This document shows positions 23,763 through 31,909 of a stretch of 36,193 bases of DNA, piece by piece (within the stretch, counting starts at the first letter, position 1; each line of letters begins with the position of its first letter). Both the position numbers and the translations under genes were made by a program. The notes under the pieces were generated by a model. It was given only the letters and a program-made list of their open reading frames with translations. It was not told where the DNA came from and searched no databases. This stretch comes from Pseudalkalibacillus salsuginis (GTDB lineage: Bacteria > Bacillota > Bacilli > Bacillales > Fictibacillaceae): positions 1 through 36,193 of the forward strand of contig NZ_JAKJHW010000015.1 of the NCBI RefSeq assembly GCF_021646685.1. The letters run 5' to 3'.

Positions 23763-24851
23763 CTATTCATCTTGAGGATAGGTATCTGAAATTTTCACTT
23801 CATTTTCAGAAGTGTGGTAAGTCTGGAAGCTTTCGACTAATTTATCGAGATGGATCAAATGATGGTTGTAATCGATGATCAAACCGATGAGCGGGAAAAC
23901 GTTCATCCATTGCTCACGTTCCACTTGTTTATGGTCATAAAGGTTCATGAAATACTCTGTCAGTTCTTTTTCATCGTTTTCGAGTCGATTTACAACATCA
24001 TCTGGGGATTGGTAACGAACCTTCCCGATGTATTTCATCAAAATTCTCTGATGGTAATTCGTTAAATGATCCAATTGGTCTTGTATTAATTCTTGTATGG
24101 TATCAGGCATCTGATAGATCTTATGGTCATGTTGATCTAGGCTTTTTAGAATAGCTAACGCTTTATAGGTTGTCGAAATCATATTCCGGAATAATACGAG
24201 TCTGCGATTCTTAGTATACTCCGATCCCTTGAAATAATTTCTTTCTTCTTTATACATCAAGTAGTAATTATCCGCTTTGATCATACTTTCGTTGATTTTT
24301 GCAAGGTCCTCTTTCAGGATTTTGCGCTCCGCATCATTTCGGGTTGCAATACGGATCCACTGGGAAATCTGCTCCATGTTTTTGACGTTTTTATGATACA
24401 GACGCGTTTCATATTTTGGAGGCAGAAAAATGAGATTTACTAAGAATGCACAGAAGACGCCGATCATGATCACTGAAAATCTCGTGATTGCAAAAGTGAG
24501 ATAATCGTCTCCAGGGTTGACCATCAAGATGATGACCGTAACGATTGCCAATGGAATCGTGCTTTCGGTTTTTAGTTTGATATTGATCGCGATGACCAAT
24601 ACTCCGATAAGGCCGATGACGATCGGTTCACTTCCAAGTGTCTGTACAGCTATGATGGCAAGAGTAGCACCAATTAGATTTGCTTGTACCTGTTCAACGA
24701 TCGTCTGGTAAGAACGATAAATGGTCGGTTGGATGGCGAACATGGCTGCAATAGCTGCAAATGCCGCTGATTCGAGATTCAACCAATGCGTTATATATAA
24801 TGCTAGTGAAATCGCGACTCCTGTTTTTAAAATACGAGCACCGAATTTCAT
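23763..24851 (-). CDS. ygaE: YgaE, aromatic acid exporter/FUSC-like membrane protein
   Basis: A 362-residue membrane protein of the ArAE_1/UPF0421 group. The N-terminal ~150 residues contain about five hydrophobic segments, starting RILKTGVAISLALYITHWL and including AAIAAMFAIQPTIYRSYQT, a family hallmark. The C-terminal ~200 residues are a soluble helical domain rich in His, Tyr and charged residues. The relatives are predicted aromatic-acid exporters; no substrate is shown. The nearest SD (AAAGGA) is 15 bases from the ATG, longer than usual, so expression may be low or the start slightly different. Same position as in B. subtilis, next to the aminomutase gene. Confidence 0.85.
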   Translation of the reverse strand: MKFGARILKTGVAISLALYITHWLNLESAAFAAIAAMFAIQPTIYRSYQTIVEQVQANLIGATLAIIAVQTLGSEPIVIGLIGVLVIAINIKLKTESTIPLAIVTVIILMVNPGDDYLTFAITRFSVIMIGVFCAFLVNLIFLPPKYETRLYHKNVKNMEQISQWIRIATRNDAERKILKEDLAKINESMIKADNYYLMYKEERNYFKGSEYTKNRRLVLFRNMISTTYKALAILKSLDQHDHKIYQMPDTIQELIQDQLDHLTNYHQRILMKYIGKVRYQSPDDVVNRLENDEKELTEYFMNLYDHKQVEREQWMNVFPLIGLIIDYNHHLIHLDKLVESFQTYHTSENEVKISDTYPQDE

Positions 24852-25121
24852 AGTTTTTAATCAAAATCCTTTCTTTAAATCATGTTTGATGAACGTACTA
24901 TACACCCAAACAAATTAGAAAGCAATAAGAAAAGAAGTGGATTTTCTAATTTATGGATATGCAGGATATTCGTATCCATAAATGGGTTTTTAGTTGGATT
25001 TTGAGATCGTGAAGAGACTGTCTCAAAGTGCCTAACTCTCACCGTTCTTAACGAGATTAGAAAAATTCTATTCTAAGTGAGGTCGTCTACATTTTTTTAT
25101 GACAGTCCCTTGGGATTTATT
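24852..25121. other. Intergenic region with two inverted repeats
   Basis: 270 bases without a gene between ygaE and the aminomutase stop, both on minus. It contains a perfect 10-bp stem TTTATGGATA/TATCCATAAA (24950-24982). A longer-range pair GACTGTC/GACAGTC (25016-25022 and 25101-25107) also occurs. The second may be the folded tail of the aminomutase transcript, but it has no proper T-run on minus. Confidence 0.4.
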
Positions 25122-26411
25122 CTAAAGTTTTTGGAAAGCTCGCTCCACAGCATTTAATGTTTCATCGATATCTTCGTCTGTATGTTCTGTTGTCAGGAAC
25201 CAGGCTTCATATTTAGAAGGTGCGAGGTTGACCCCTTGCTCAAGCATCAGCTTGAAGAATTTCGCGAATAATTCTCCATCACTTCTTTCAGCCTGTTCAT
25301 AATTCGTCACTTTATTTTCTGAGCCGAAGTAAAGCGTGAGTGCACCTCCCAAACGGTTGAGCGACAAAGGAATGTCATATTGTTTTGCAAGATTTCTTAT
25401 ACTAGCCTCAAGCTTTTCACCAAGTGAATCAAGGTGTTCGTAGACCCCTTCCTGCTGAAGGACTTCAAGGCATGCAATTCCTGCTGAAATGGATGCAGGG
25501 TTTCCAGCCATCGTACCAGCTTGATAAGCTGGACCAAGAGGGGCGACCTTTTCCATGATGTCTTTTTTGCCACCGTAAGCTCCAATCGGAAGACCGCCAC
25601 CGATGATCTTACCAAGAGCAGTCATATCGGGTTCAACATTTAGAAGGTTTTGGGCGCCGCCATATATAAAACGGAAAGCTGTGATAACTTCATCGTAGAT
25701 GACTAGAGAGCCTGCCTTATGGGCGATCTCGTTCAAAGCTTCTAAAAATCCTGGCTTTGGTTCCACAATGCCGAAGTTCCCCACAATCGGCTCAACGAGT
25801 ATACCCGCAACCTCATGGCCCCATTTGTCGATTGCTTCTTTAAAGGCTTCGATATCATTGAATGGGACAGTGATGACTTCCTGAGCGATACTTTTCGGGA
25901 CACCCGCAGAGTCTGGGGTGCCGAGTGTTGATGGGCCGGATCCAGCAGCAACAAGGACAAGGTCAGAGTGACCATGGTAACAACCTGCGAATTTGATGAT
26001 TTTATCACGGCCAGTGTATGCTCTAGCGACTCGGATCGTGGTCATGACTGCCTCTGTTCCCGAATTGACAAATCGGACTTTCTCTAAAGAAGGAATCGCT
26101 TCTTTCAGCATTTTTGCGAATTGATTCTCAAGCCTGGTCGGGGTTCCATACAGGACTCCGTTCTCCGCTGCGTTTGTGATCGCCTTGGTTATGTGCGGGT
26201 GAGCGTGGCCGGTGATGATCGGACCGTATGCTGCCAGATAATCGATGTATTTGTTGCCGTCCACATCCCAGAAGTAAGCACCTTTCGCTTTCTCCATGAA
26301 GACAGGGGCACCACCGCCGACTGCCTTATATGACCGGGAAGGACTATTGACACCGCCGACAATATGCTCAAGAGCATCAGCATACAACCGCTCAGAAATC
26401 TCCCTATTCAT
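25122..26411 (-). CDS. gsaB: Glutamate-1-semialdehyde 2,1-aminomutase
   Basis: This PLP enzyme converts glutamate-1-semialdehyde to 5-aminolevulinate, the committed C5-pathway precursor of heme, siroheme and cobalamin. The 429-residue protein shows the PLP-binding Lys268 in [18 protein letters not shown], the [10 protein letters not shown] motif (239-248, Asp240 for the pyridine nitrogen) and [11 protein letters not shown] near 117-127. B. subtilis has two such genes; the one next to ygaE is gsaB, so I use that name by position. It could equally be labelled hemL. The ATG at 26411 follows GGAGGG with five bases. It is not with other hem genes here. No Per box is visible upstream. Confidence 0.9.
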   Translation of the reverse strand: MNREISERLYADALEHIVGGVNSPSRSYKAVGGGAPVFMEKAKGAYFWDVDGNKYIDYLAAYGPIITGHAHPHITKAITNAAENGVLYGTPTRLENQFAKMLKEAIPSLEKVRFVNSGTEAVMTTIRVARAYTGRDKIIKFAGCYHGHSDLVLVAAGSGPSTLGTPDSAGVPKSIAQEVITVPFNDIEAFKEAIDKWGHEVAGILVEPIVGNFGIVEPKPGFLEALNEIAHKAGSLVIYDEVITAFRFIYGGAQNLLNVEPDMTALGKIIGGGLPIGAYGGKKDIMEKVAPLGPAYQAGTMAGNPASISAGIACLEVLQQEGVYEHLDSLGEKLEASIRNLAKQYDIPLSLNRLGGALTLYFGSENKVTNYEQAERSDGELFAKFFKLMLEQGVNLAPSKYEAWFLTTEHTDEDIDETLNAVERAFQKL

Positions 26412-26455
26412 AAGAACCCTCCTAAAAATATTTTATGATTGATTTTATTATTTAT

Positions 26456-26566
26456 CAGTGCCAGGCACTTTTTGTAAACCCTTGGTATGTATAGCTTTTC
26501 AAATGGTGCCAGGCACCGTTTTGAACCTCAACGGTACCAAGGGGTTTGCTTCGGTGCCTGGCACTG
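26456..26566. repeat. REP-like palindrome, copy 3 (compound)
   Basis: Three palindromic cores: GTGCCAGGCAC (26458-26468), GGTGCCAGGCACC (26505-26517) and GTGCCTGGCAC (26554-26564). The outer two lie in larger complementary arms (CAGTGCCAGGCAC with GTGCCTGGCACTG), and AACCCTTGGTA (26477-26487) pairs with TACCAAGGGGTT (26535-26546). The whole folds as one ~110-nt structure between two divergent genes. The core is close to the GTACCAGGCACC arms at 642 and 3068. Confidence 0.8.
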
Positions 26567-26651
26567 CCTACTATATCATGAATCAATGCAGTTGTGTTTT
26601 GTTGTTTGGGTTGTATAAACTGTTAGTGGGGCAAGATTGGGGGGAACATTT

Positions 26652-27665
26652 ATGAATTCGATGATACATGTTGAAGATCTGACGAAAGAATTCAAATCAT
26701 ATTCAAGCAGATCTGGTCTGAAAGGGGCGTTCCGTGACCTTTTGACGAGAAATTATAAAATACATCGAGCGGTCGATTCGATTTCTCTTGATGTGAAACC
26801 GGGGGAGATGATCGGTTATATCGGGGAGAATGGGGCAGGCAAGTCGACGACAATCAAGATGCTTACTGGCATTCTCACCCCAACCTCAGGGGACGTTCTG
26901 ATCAACGGAATGAATCCGCATAAGGAACGGGAGAAGTTCGTCAAAACCATTGGTGTCGTTTTCGGTCAGCGTTCACAGCTTTGGTGGGATATCGCTGTAC
27001 AGGAATCCTTCCGGCTGCTTAAAAAGGTGTACAACGTATCTGATGAAGATTACAACAGCCATATGGCGATGGTGATCGAGGCATTGGATATTGCGCCTCT
27101 CCTAGACAAGCCGGTACGGAAACTTTCTCTTGGACAACGGATGCGTTGTGAATTGGCAGCTGCGCTTATTCATAATCCGCCATTGCTATTCCTTGATGAA
27201 CCGACAATTGGTCTTGATGTGCTTGTCAAATTAAAGATCCGTGAGTTCTTGAAAGAGCTCAATAAACAATACAACACGACTGTCATGCTTACGACCCACG
27301 ACCTTTCTGATATCGAAGCGCTCTGTGAACGGGTGGTCATGTTGGACGAAGGTAAAATCATCTATGATGGGTCTCTCAGTCAGTTGAAAACAAGCTGGGG
27401 AGAAGGGAAGCAGATACAGTTCCATTTCAAAACACCAAAAACAAGGGATGAACTGATCCGCTCCACCGGTCAGCAGTTAGTCGTCTGGGAACCGGGGGAA
27501 AATGAAAACACATGGACAGCGAATGTCACGAATGATGAAGACATCATTTCACAAGTCATTGGCGAAGTCGTCGCAAATCATCAAATACTAGACCTGAAAA
27601 TTTTAGAGACTTCAACTGAAGAAATCATACGCAATATTTACGAAGAGGGTATCATCCATGGGTAA
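26652..27665 (+). CDS. ABC transporter ATP-binding protein (COG4586 type)
   Basis: ATPase of a three-gene ABC-2 exporter. The 337-residue protein has Walker A GENGAGKS (58-65), a variant signature LSLGQ (158-162) and Walker B LLFLDEP (178-184), with TTHD later. A ~100-residue C-terminal region follows. The N-terminal insertion before Walker A (SSRSGLKGAFRDLLTRNYK) and LSLGQ in place of LSGGQ are characteristic of the COG4586 group. The ATG at 26652 follows GGGGGGAA; an upstream in-frame TTG is less well placed. It overlaps the next gene by eight bases, so translation is likely coupled. Substrate unknown. Confidence 0.9.
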   Translation: MNSMIHVEDLTKEFKSYSSRSGLKGAFRDLLTRNYKIHRAVDSISLDVKPGEMIGYIGENGAGKSTTIKMLTGILTPTSGDVLINGMNPHKEREKFVKTIGVVFGQRSQLWWDIAVQESFRLLKKVYNVSDEDYNSHMAMVIEALDIAPLLDKPVRKLSLGQRMRCELAAALIHNPPLLFLDEPTIGLDVLVKLKIREFLKELNKQYNTTVMLTTHDLSDIEALCERVVMLDEGKIIYDGSLSQLKTSWGEGKQIQFHFKTPKTRDELIRSTGQQLVVWEPGENENTWTANVTNDEDIISQVIGEVVANHQILDLKILETSTEEIIRNIYEEGIIHG

Positions 27666-28449
27666 GTATATTGAAATGATACGGATCAGGTTTTTAATGA
27701 TGCTAGCTTACAGGACCAATTACTACAGCGGCATCATCATTTACAGTATCAACATCGCTGCCTATTACTTCCTGTGGAGTGCCATTTATGGAGCGAAAGA
27801 AGACATCCAGGGGTTATCCGTCATTCAGATGACCACCTACATAGCGGTTGCCTGGATGGCCCGAGCTTTTTATTTCAACAATATCGATCGTGAAATCGCG
27901 CTTGAAATCAAAGAAGGAAAAGTCGCAGTCGAATTGATCAGGCCTTATCATTATCTCAATATGAAGACGATGGCTGCACTCGGGGAAGGAATCTTCCGCC
28001 TGTTCTTTTTTTCAGTACCGGGGATGTTCTTAGTCAGTCTCGTCTTTCCGCTTCAATTTTCTGCAAACCCTGCGACGTGGGGATTTTTCGGTATTTCGAT
28101 CTTGTTCAGTTTCGTCATCAATACGCAAATAAACTTGATGACGGGAATATTTACATTCTTCATCTTTAACAATGACGGGCTGATGAGAGCGAAGCGGGTG
28201 GTCATCGACCTGTTTTCCGGATTGATTCTGCCGATCAGCTTCTATCCTGGTTGGGCCCAATCAGGTATGGAGTGGTTCCCGTTCATGTATATCTCCTATG
28301 TACCGAGCATGATATTTTCAGAAGGTTTTGTCGGGCAACAGGTATGGAATGCCTTGATGATGCAGGGGTTATGGTGCTTGCTGCTCCTTGTACCGATTCA
28401 GGTCTTATGGGTACTTGCCAAAAAACAAATGGTCATACAGGGAGGGTAG
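27658..28449 (+). CDS. ABC-2 family permease (COG4587-like)
   Basis: A 263-residue integral membrane protein with about six hydrophobic segments. It starts MGKYIEMIRIRFLMMLAYRT and contains an amphipathic REIALEIKEGKVAVELIRPY loop (about 80-99), typical of this two-permease exporter family. It overlaps the ATPase gene by eight bases, with GAAGAGGG as SD, and ends six bases before the second permease start. It probably pairs with that protein to form the channel. Substrate unknown. Confidence 0.85.
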   Translation: MGKYIEMIRIRFLMMLAYRTNYYSGIIIYSINIAAYYFLWSAIYGAKEDIQGLSVIQMTTYIAVAWMARAFYFNNIDREIALEIKEGKVAVELIRPYHYLNMKTMAALGEGIFRLFFFSVPGMFLVSLVFPLQFSANPATWGFFGISILFSFVINTQINLMTGIFTFFIFNNDGLMRAKRVVIDLFSGLILPISFYPGWAQSGMEWFPFMYISYVPSMIFSEGFVGQQVWNALMMQGLWCLLLLVPIQVLWVLAKKQMVIQGG

Positions 28450-28454
28450 TCCAC

Positions 28455-29240
28455 ATGAATCATTTATCGATTTTTGTCCAATATGTCGGTCAATATATAA
28501 AAACGAGGCTAACCTATCGCTCTGACATGGTTGTAGAAATCATGTCTGATCTATTGTTCCAGGCGGTCAACCTGATTTTCATCCTTGTCGTCTTCGGCCA
28601 TACCAACTTGCTGAGCGGCTGGAGCAAGGACGAAATCATTTTCATCTATGGTTTTTTCCTGGTTCCGTTTGCGCTTTTTTCAACTTTTTTCAATATCTGG
28701 GACTTCAATGAACGTTATATCGTCAAAGGTGAACTCGATCGGATACTGACCCGGCCGATCCATAGTCTTTTCCAGGTGATTCTTGAACGCATGGAATTGG
28801 AGTCCATGTTCGGTGTTGTCACTGGCCTCGCTGTCATGTTTTATGCAGGAAGCAACCTGGGATTGACGATCAGCTGGTATGATCCGTTGCTATTCATTTT
28901 ATTTGTCCTTGGAGGTGCATTAGTCTACGCTGGAATCTTCATCAGTCTTGCCACGATCAGTTTCTGGTCAGACAGCCGGACGGATATCATGCCGATGATG
29001 TACAATATCGGAAACTTCGGCCGGTATCCGGTTGATATTTATAATCAAATCATCCGTTACGTCCTTACATGGATTTTACCTTTTGCTTTTGTAGGCGTTT
29101 ATCCAGCGGCATTTTTTCTAGACAAAACGGAATGGTACGGCTATGCATACCTGACACCTGTCATGGGGATCTTCTTTTTCTCTCTTTCTATATTCTTATG
29201 GAACATCGGGGTTACAAAATACCGGGGAGCGGGAAGTTAA
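28455..29240 (+). CDS. ABC-2 family permease (DUF990/COG3694-like)
   Basis: A 261-residue membrane protein with about six hydrophobic segments. It contains the FNERYIVKGELDRILTRPIHSLFQ loop (about 83-106), equivalent to the loop in the first permease (GEL/GKV...RP), which shows the two permeases are paralogues. RYPVDIYNQIIRY lies near the end. The ATG at 28455 follows GGAGGG with eight bases; the open frame extends far upstream through the previous gene and is ignored. Third gene of the exporter operon. I recall no counterpart at this place in B. subtilis. Confidence 0.85.
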   Translation: MNHLSIFVQYVGQYIKTRLTYRSDMVVEIMSDLLFQAVNLIFILVVFGHTNLLSGWSKDEIIFIYGFFLVPFALFSTFFNIWDFNERYIVKGELDRILTRPIHSLFQVILERMELESMFGVVTGLAVMFYAGSNLGLTISWYDPLLFILFVLGGALVYAGIFISLATISFWSDSRTDIMPMMYNIGNFGRYPVDIYNQIIRYVLTWILPFAFVGVYPAAFFLDKTEWYGYAYLTPVMGIFFFSLSIFLWNIGVTKYRGAGS

Positions 29241-29258
29241 AGGTGTGTTATGTTTTAT

Positions 29259-29332
29259 GTACTTAGAGGAATGCTATTAACGATAAGTACGTAACGGAGG
29301 TGAAGCCTTCCACTATTGGAAGGCGAACCATG
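29259..29332 (+). promoter_or_regulatory. Structured leader and hairpin-interrupted ribosome binding site
   Basis: GTACTTA (29259-29265) pairs with TAAGTAC (29284-29290). Then GGAGG (29296-29300) and TGAA are followed by a perfect 7-bp hairpin GCCTTCC-ACTATT-GGAAGGC (29305-29324), then GAACC and ATG 29330. The linear distance from GGAGG to ATG is 29 bases. If the hairpin folds, the effective spacer is nine. The hairpin also contains an alternative SD (GGAAGG) six bases from the ATG. Confidence 0.5.
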
Positions 29333-30613
29333 ATCATCAGCAAACTCCTTTCGGTTGCGATTCTGATTGCGCTGACAGCTTTTTTTGTAGCGGCAGAATT
29401 TGCAATCGTAAAAGTACGTTCAACTAAAATTGATAAACTTGTCGATGAGGGCAATAAAAAAGCGGTTGCAGCCCGAAAAGTACTTGATAATCTGGACGGC
29501 TACCTTTCAGCTTGCCAACTTGGGATCACCATCACTGCCCTCGGTCTTGGTTGGCTTGGTGAACCGACAGTCGAACTGATCCTTCATCCACTGTTTGAAG
29601 AGTTTGCGATCTCAGAAGCGGTTGCAAGTACGCTTTCCTTCGTCATCGCTTTTTCTGCCATCACTTTTTTCCATGTTGTATTAGGGGAACTGGCACCGAA
29701 AACGATTGCGATCCAGAAAGCAGAAGAACTCACACTGATGCTTTCTAAGCCTTTGATCTTATTTTATAAAATTATGTATCCGTTTATATGGATGTTGAAT
29801 GGATCTGCAAGGATTTTCATCAAATTGCTTGGATTCAGGCAAGTGAATGAGCATGAGGTCGCACACTCTGAAGAGGAGTTACGCATCATCTTATCAGAAA
29901 GCTATAAGAGCGGGGAAATCAACAAGTCAGAACTCCATTATGTCAATAAAATCTTTGAATTCGATGATCGGACAGCAAAAGAGATCATGGTTCCCCGGAC
30001 GGAAATGGTCTGCATGTTCACCGATCAGTCAATAGAAGAAAACATAGCAATCATGAGCAATGAGAAATTCACCCGCTACCCTGTCGCAGATGGTGATAAA
30101 GATCATATCATCGGGCTTGTCAATATTAAAGAAGTTTTCAATTCACTGTTGTTGAAAGAAGAACGCCCTTTAAGCGAGTTCATTCGCCCAGTCCTTAAAG
30201 TGATCGAAACGACCCCAATCAAAAAACTGCTCGTTCAAATGCAAAAAGAGCGGGTCCATATGATGGTCCTAGTCGATGAATATGGCGGAACTGCAGGGCT
30301 TGTGACAGTAGAGGATATCATTGAGGAGATAGTCGGTGAAATCCGCGATGAATTTGATACTGAAGAAAAACCACAGATTGAAAAAATCGACCGTAACCAT
30401 GCTATCTTAGATGGTAAAGCTTTGATTTCCGACGTCAACGAGGTTTTTAATATCGATATTGACGACTCGGAACTCGATACAATCGGGGGCTGGCTCTTGA
30501 CCCAGAACGCTGAAGTATCTATCGATGAGGAATATACCTACGAACATGTCACCTTTAAAATTATCGAAGCAGATGATCAACAAATAAAACGAATCGATGC
30601 AACCAGTCAATAG
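29330..30613 (+). CDS. CNNM/HlyC-CorC family membrane protein with CBS domains
   Basis: Member of the CNNM/CorC group (relatives include B. subtilis YhdP and YrkA and the magnesium exporter MpfA). The 427-residue protein has an N-terminal DUF21/CNNM transmembrane domain (about 1-180; AAEFAIVKVRSTK and GELAPKTIA motifs). A CBS pair follows (about 215-335; TAKEIMVPRTEMV and MMVLVDEYGGTAGLVTVEDI), then a C-terminal CorC/HlyC domain (about 350-425). A role in magnesium or other cation efflux is plausible, not shown. The ATG at 29330 sits behind the hairpin-containing leader; a GTG at 29300 inside the SD is an unlikely start. Confidence 0.88.
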   Translation: MIISKLLSVAILIALTAFFVAAEFAIVKVRSTKIDKLVDEGNKKAVAARKVLDNLDGYLSACQLGITITALGLGWLGEPTVELILHPLFEEFAISEAVASTLSFVIAFSAITFFHVVLGELAPKTIAIQKAEELTLMLSKPLILFYKIMYPFIWMLNGSARIFIKLLGFRQVNEHEVAHSEEELRIILSESYKSGEINKSELHYVNKIFEFDDRTAKEIMVPRTEMVCMFTDQSIEENIAIMSNEKFTRYPVADGDKDHIIGLVNIKEVFNSLLLKEERPLSEFIRPVLKVIETTPIKKLLVQMQKERVHMMVLVDEYGGTAGLVTVEDIIEEIVGEIRDEFDTEEKPQIEKIDRNHAILDGKALISDVNEVFNIDIDDSELDTIGGWLLTQNAEVSIDEEYTYEHVTFKIIEADDQQIKRIDATSQ

Positions 30614-30678
30614 TTGTTTCGGTCCATCTTGTCCTATCTTTACCATTTCCGGCATAGGAATGTGAAGAGGTGGATAAG

Positions 30679-31113
30679 ATGGATCTTCTTATAGTAGTCT
30701 GTGTTTTCGTTTCCGTCTTCTTAATCGTACAAAAGAGCCTGATCATTTTCTTCAGACATCCTCGCCAACCGTATAAAAAATCACGGAAATTCATTTCTTT
30801 TGATGATCTGATCGCTCTATTCATCGTCTATTCGATTATCATCCTTGGGTTCGGGACCATCTATTTCAGCCTGTTGATGGTAGGTGTACCAGTCTTGATG
30901 GAAGATGGGGCGCCTGTCCATGGAACTTATGCCGAATTGACTGAGGCGGTATCTTATTTTAGTGCGGTCACACTCCTCTCTGTCGGTTATGGTGATATTA
31001 CACCAATCGGGATCGGGAGATGGATCTCGATCATAGAAGCTTTGGTCGGATACTTGTTACCGGCAGCCTTTGTGCTTTCGACCGTCATTGATAATGAGTG
31101 GAATGCTGATTAG
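30679..31113 (+). CDS. Small potassium channel protein (Ion_trans_2 family)
   Basis: A 144-residue membrane protein with a complete potassium selectivity filter, TLLSVGYGD (98-106), preceded by a pore helix (AELTEAVSYFSAV). Hydrophobic segments lie at about 3-24, 44-70 and 110-137, so it has one extra N-terminal segment relative to a minimal two-helix channel. There is no RCK/TrkA ligand-binding domain. The ATG at 30679 follows GAGGTGG with five bases; a GTG three codons earlier overlaps the SD. It starts 66 bases after the CNNM gene and may be co-transcribed, which would group two cation-handling membrane proteins. Confidence 0.85.
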   Translation: MDLLIVVCVFVSVFLIVQKSLIIFFRHPRQPYKKSRKFISFDDLIALFIVYSIIILGFGTIYFSLLMVGVPVLMEDGAPVHGTYAELTEAVSYFSAVTLLSVGYGDITPIGIGRWISIIEALVGYLLPAAFVLSTVIDNEWNAD

Positions 31114-31155
31114 TTGTACGAATTGGCCTGTTTGGGTACTCTTAAAATAGTGAAA

Positions 31156-31244
31156 GTTCAAAAAGTAAGTAATGCATGCTGGCGGATTGCACTGGACGTG
31201 ACGTTTTTAACCGGTGATGTTTCTGATTCGCCATCTTTTTGAAC
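31156..31244. repeat. Hairpin repeat family B, copy 2 (upstream of bcp)
   Basis: GTTCAAAAAG (31156-31165) pairs perfectly with CTTTTTGAAC (31235-31244). Inside, GGCGGAT (31181-31187) pairs with ATTCGCC (31226-31232). The right core matches the copy at 22521-22641 (GACGT-TTTAACCGGTGATG-TTC). It ends 32 bases before the bcp start codon, almost the same distance as in the first copy. Confidence 0.8.
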
Positions 31245-31275
31245 AGTGATTTTTTAATTTAGGAGGTATTCGTTC

Positions 31276-31743
31276 ATGTCTGTTAAAACAGGAGAAAAAG
31301 CGCCGGATTTTACTTTAGAGTCGAATAATGGTGAAAAAATCAGCCTTTCAGATTTCAGAGGAAAAAATGTTGTATTGTATTTCTACCCAAAAGACATGAC
31401 GCCAGGATGTACGACAGAAGCATGTGATTTCAGAGATCATTACAGTGAATTCAGTGATCAGAATACAGTGATTCTTGGGGTGAGTCCAGATCCGGTAGAC
31501 CGCCATAAAAAATTCATCGATAAACATGATCTTCCATTCCTGCTTCTTGCAGATGAAGATCATCAAGCAGCAGAGCTCTATGATGTATGGCAGCTCAAGA
31601 AGAACTTCGGCAAAGAGTACATGGGGATCGTCCGTTCAACGTTCATCATCAATAAAGACGGTGAGCTTGTAAAAGAGTGGCGTAAAGTACGTGTAAAGGA
31701 TCATGTGACAGAAGCACTCAAGTATATAAAAGAAAATCTTTAA
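31276..31743 (+). CDS. bcp: Thioredoxin-dependent thiol peroxidase Bcp (peroxiredoxin Q)
   Basis: Reduces hydroperoxides with thioredoxin as donor. The 155-residue protein has the AhpC/TSA fold. The peroxidatic Cys45 is in DMTPGCTTEAC and a second Cys50, five residues on, fits the resolving Cys of the atypical 2-Cys Bcp/PrxQ class. Later motifs GVSPD and RSTFIINKDG are typical. The ATG follows AGGAGG with nine bases. In B. subtilis bcp (ygaF) is immediately upstream of perR; here two further genes are inserted between them. A structured repeat lies in its leader and a terminator follows. Confidence 0.93.
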   Translation: MSVKTGEKAPDFTLESNNGEKISLSDFRGKNVVLYFYPKDMTPGCTTEACDFRDHYSEFSDQNTVILGVSPDPVDRHKKFIDKHDLPFLLLADEDHQAAELYDVWQLKKNFGKEYMGIVRSTFIINKDGELVKEWRKVRVKDHVTEALKYIKENL

Positions 31744-31753
31744 CTGTCCTAAT

Positions 31754-31808
31754 GGGGCTGATCCAAAAGAAAAGTGTCAGAGACACCTTTGGATCGGTCC
31801 TATTTGTT
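31754..31808 (+). terminator. Terminator after bcp
   Basis: GGGCTGATCCAAA (31755-31767) pairs with TTTGGATCGGTCC (31788-31800), with an inner GTGTC/GACAC hairpin, followed by TATTTGTT. Confidence 0.7.
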
Positions 31809-31909
31809 GTCTTTCAGGAATTGAATCTTCAGAAGATTTCGTTTATGATTGGACGATTCTGATTTAATTGTTGTTTAATAAAAGGAGGAAACCAAGGGAG
31901 GTAAGCAAG

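Noticed and set aside
29240-29330. Known riboswitch (M-box or yybP-ykoY type) upstream of the CNNM gene
   Set aside because: The leader is under 100 bases and lacks the conserved loops of those classes as I know them; only simple stems are seen.
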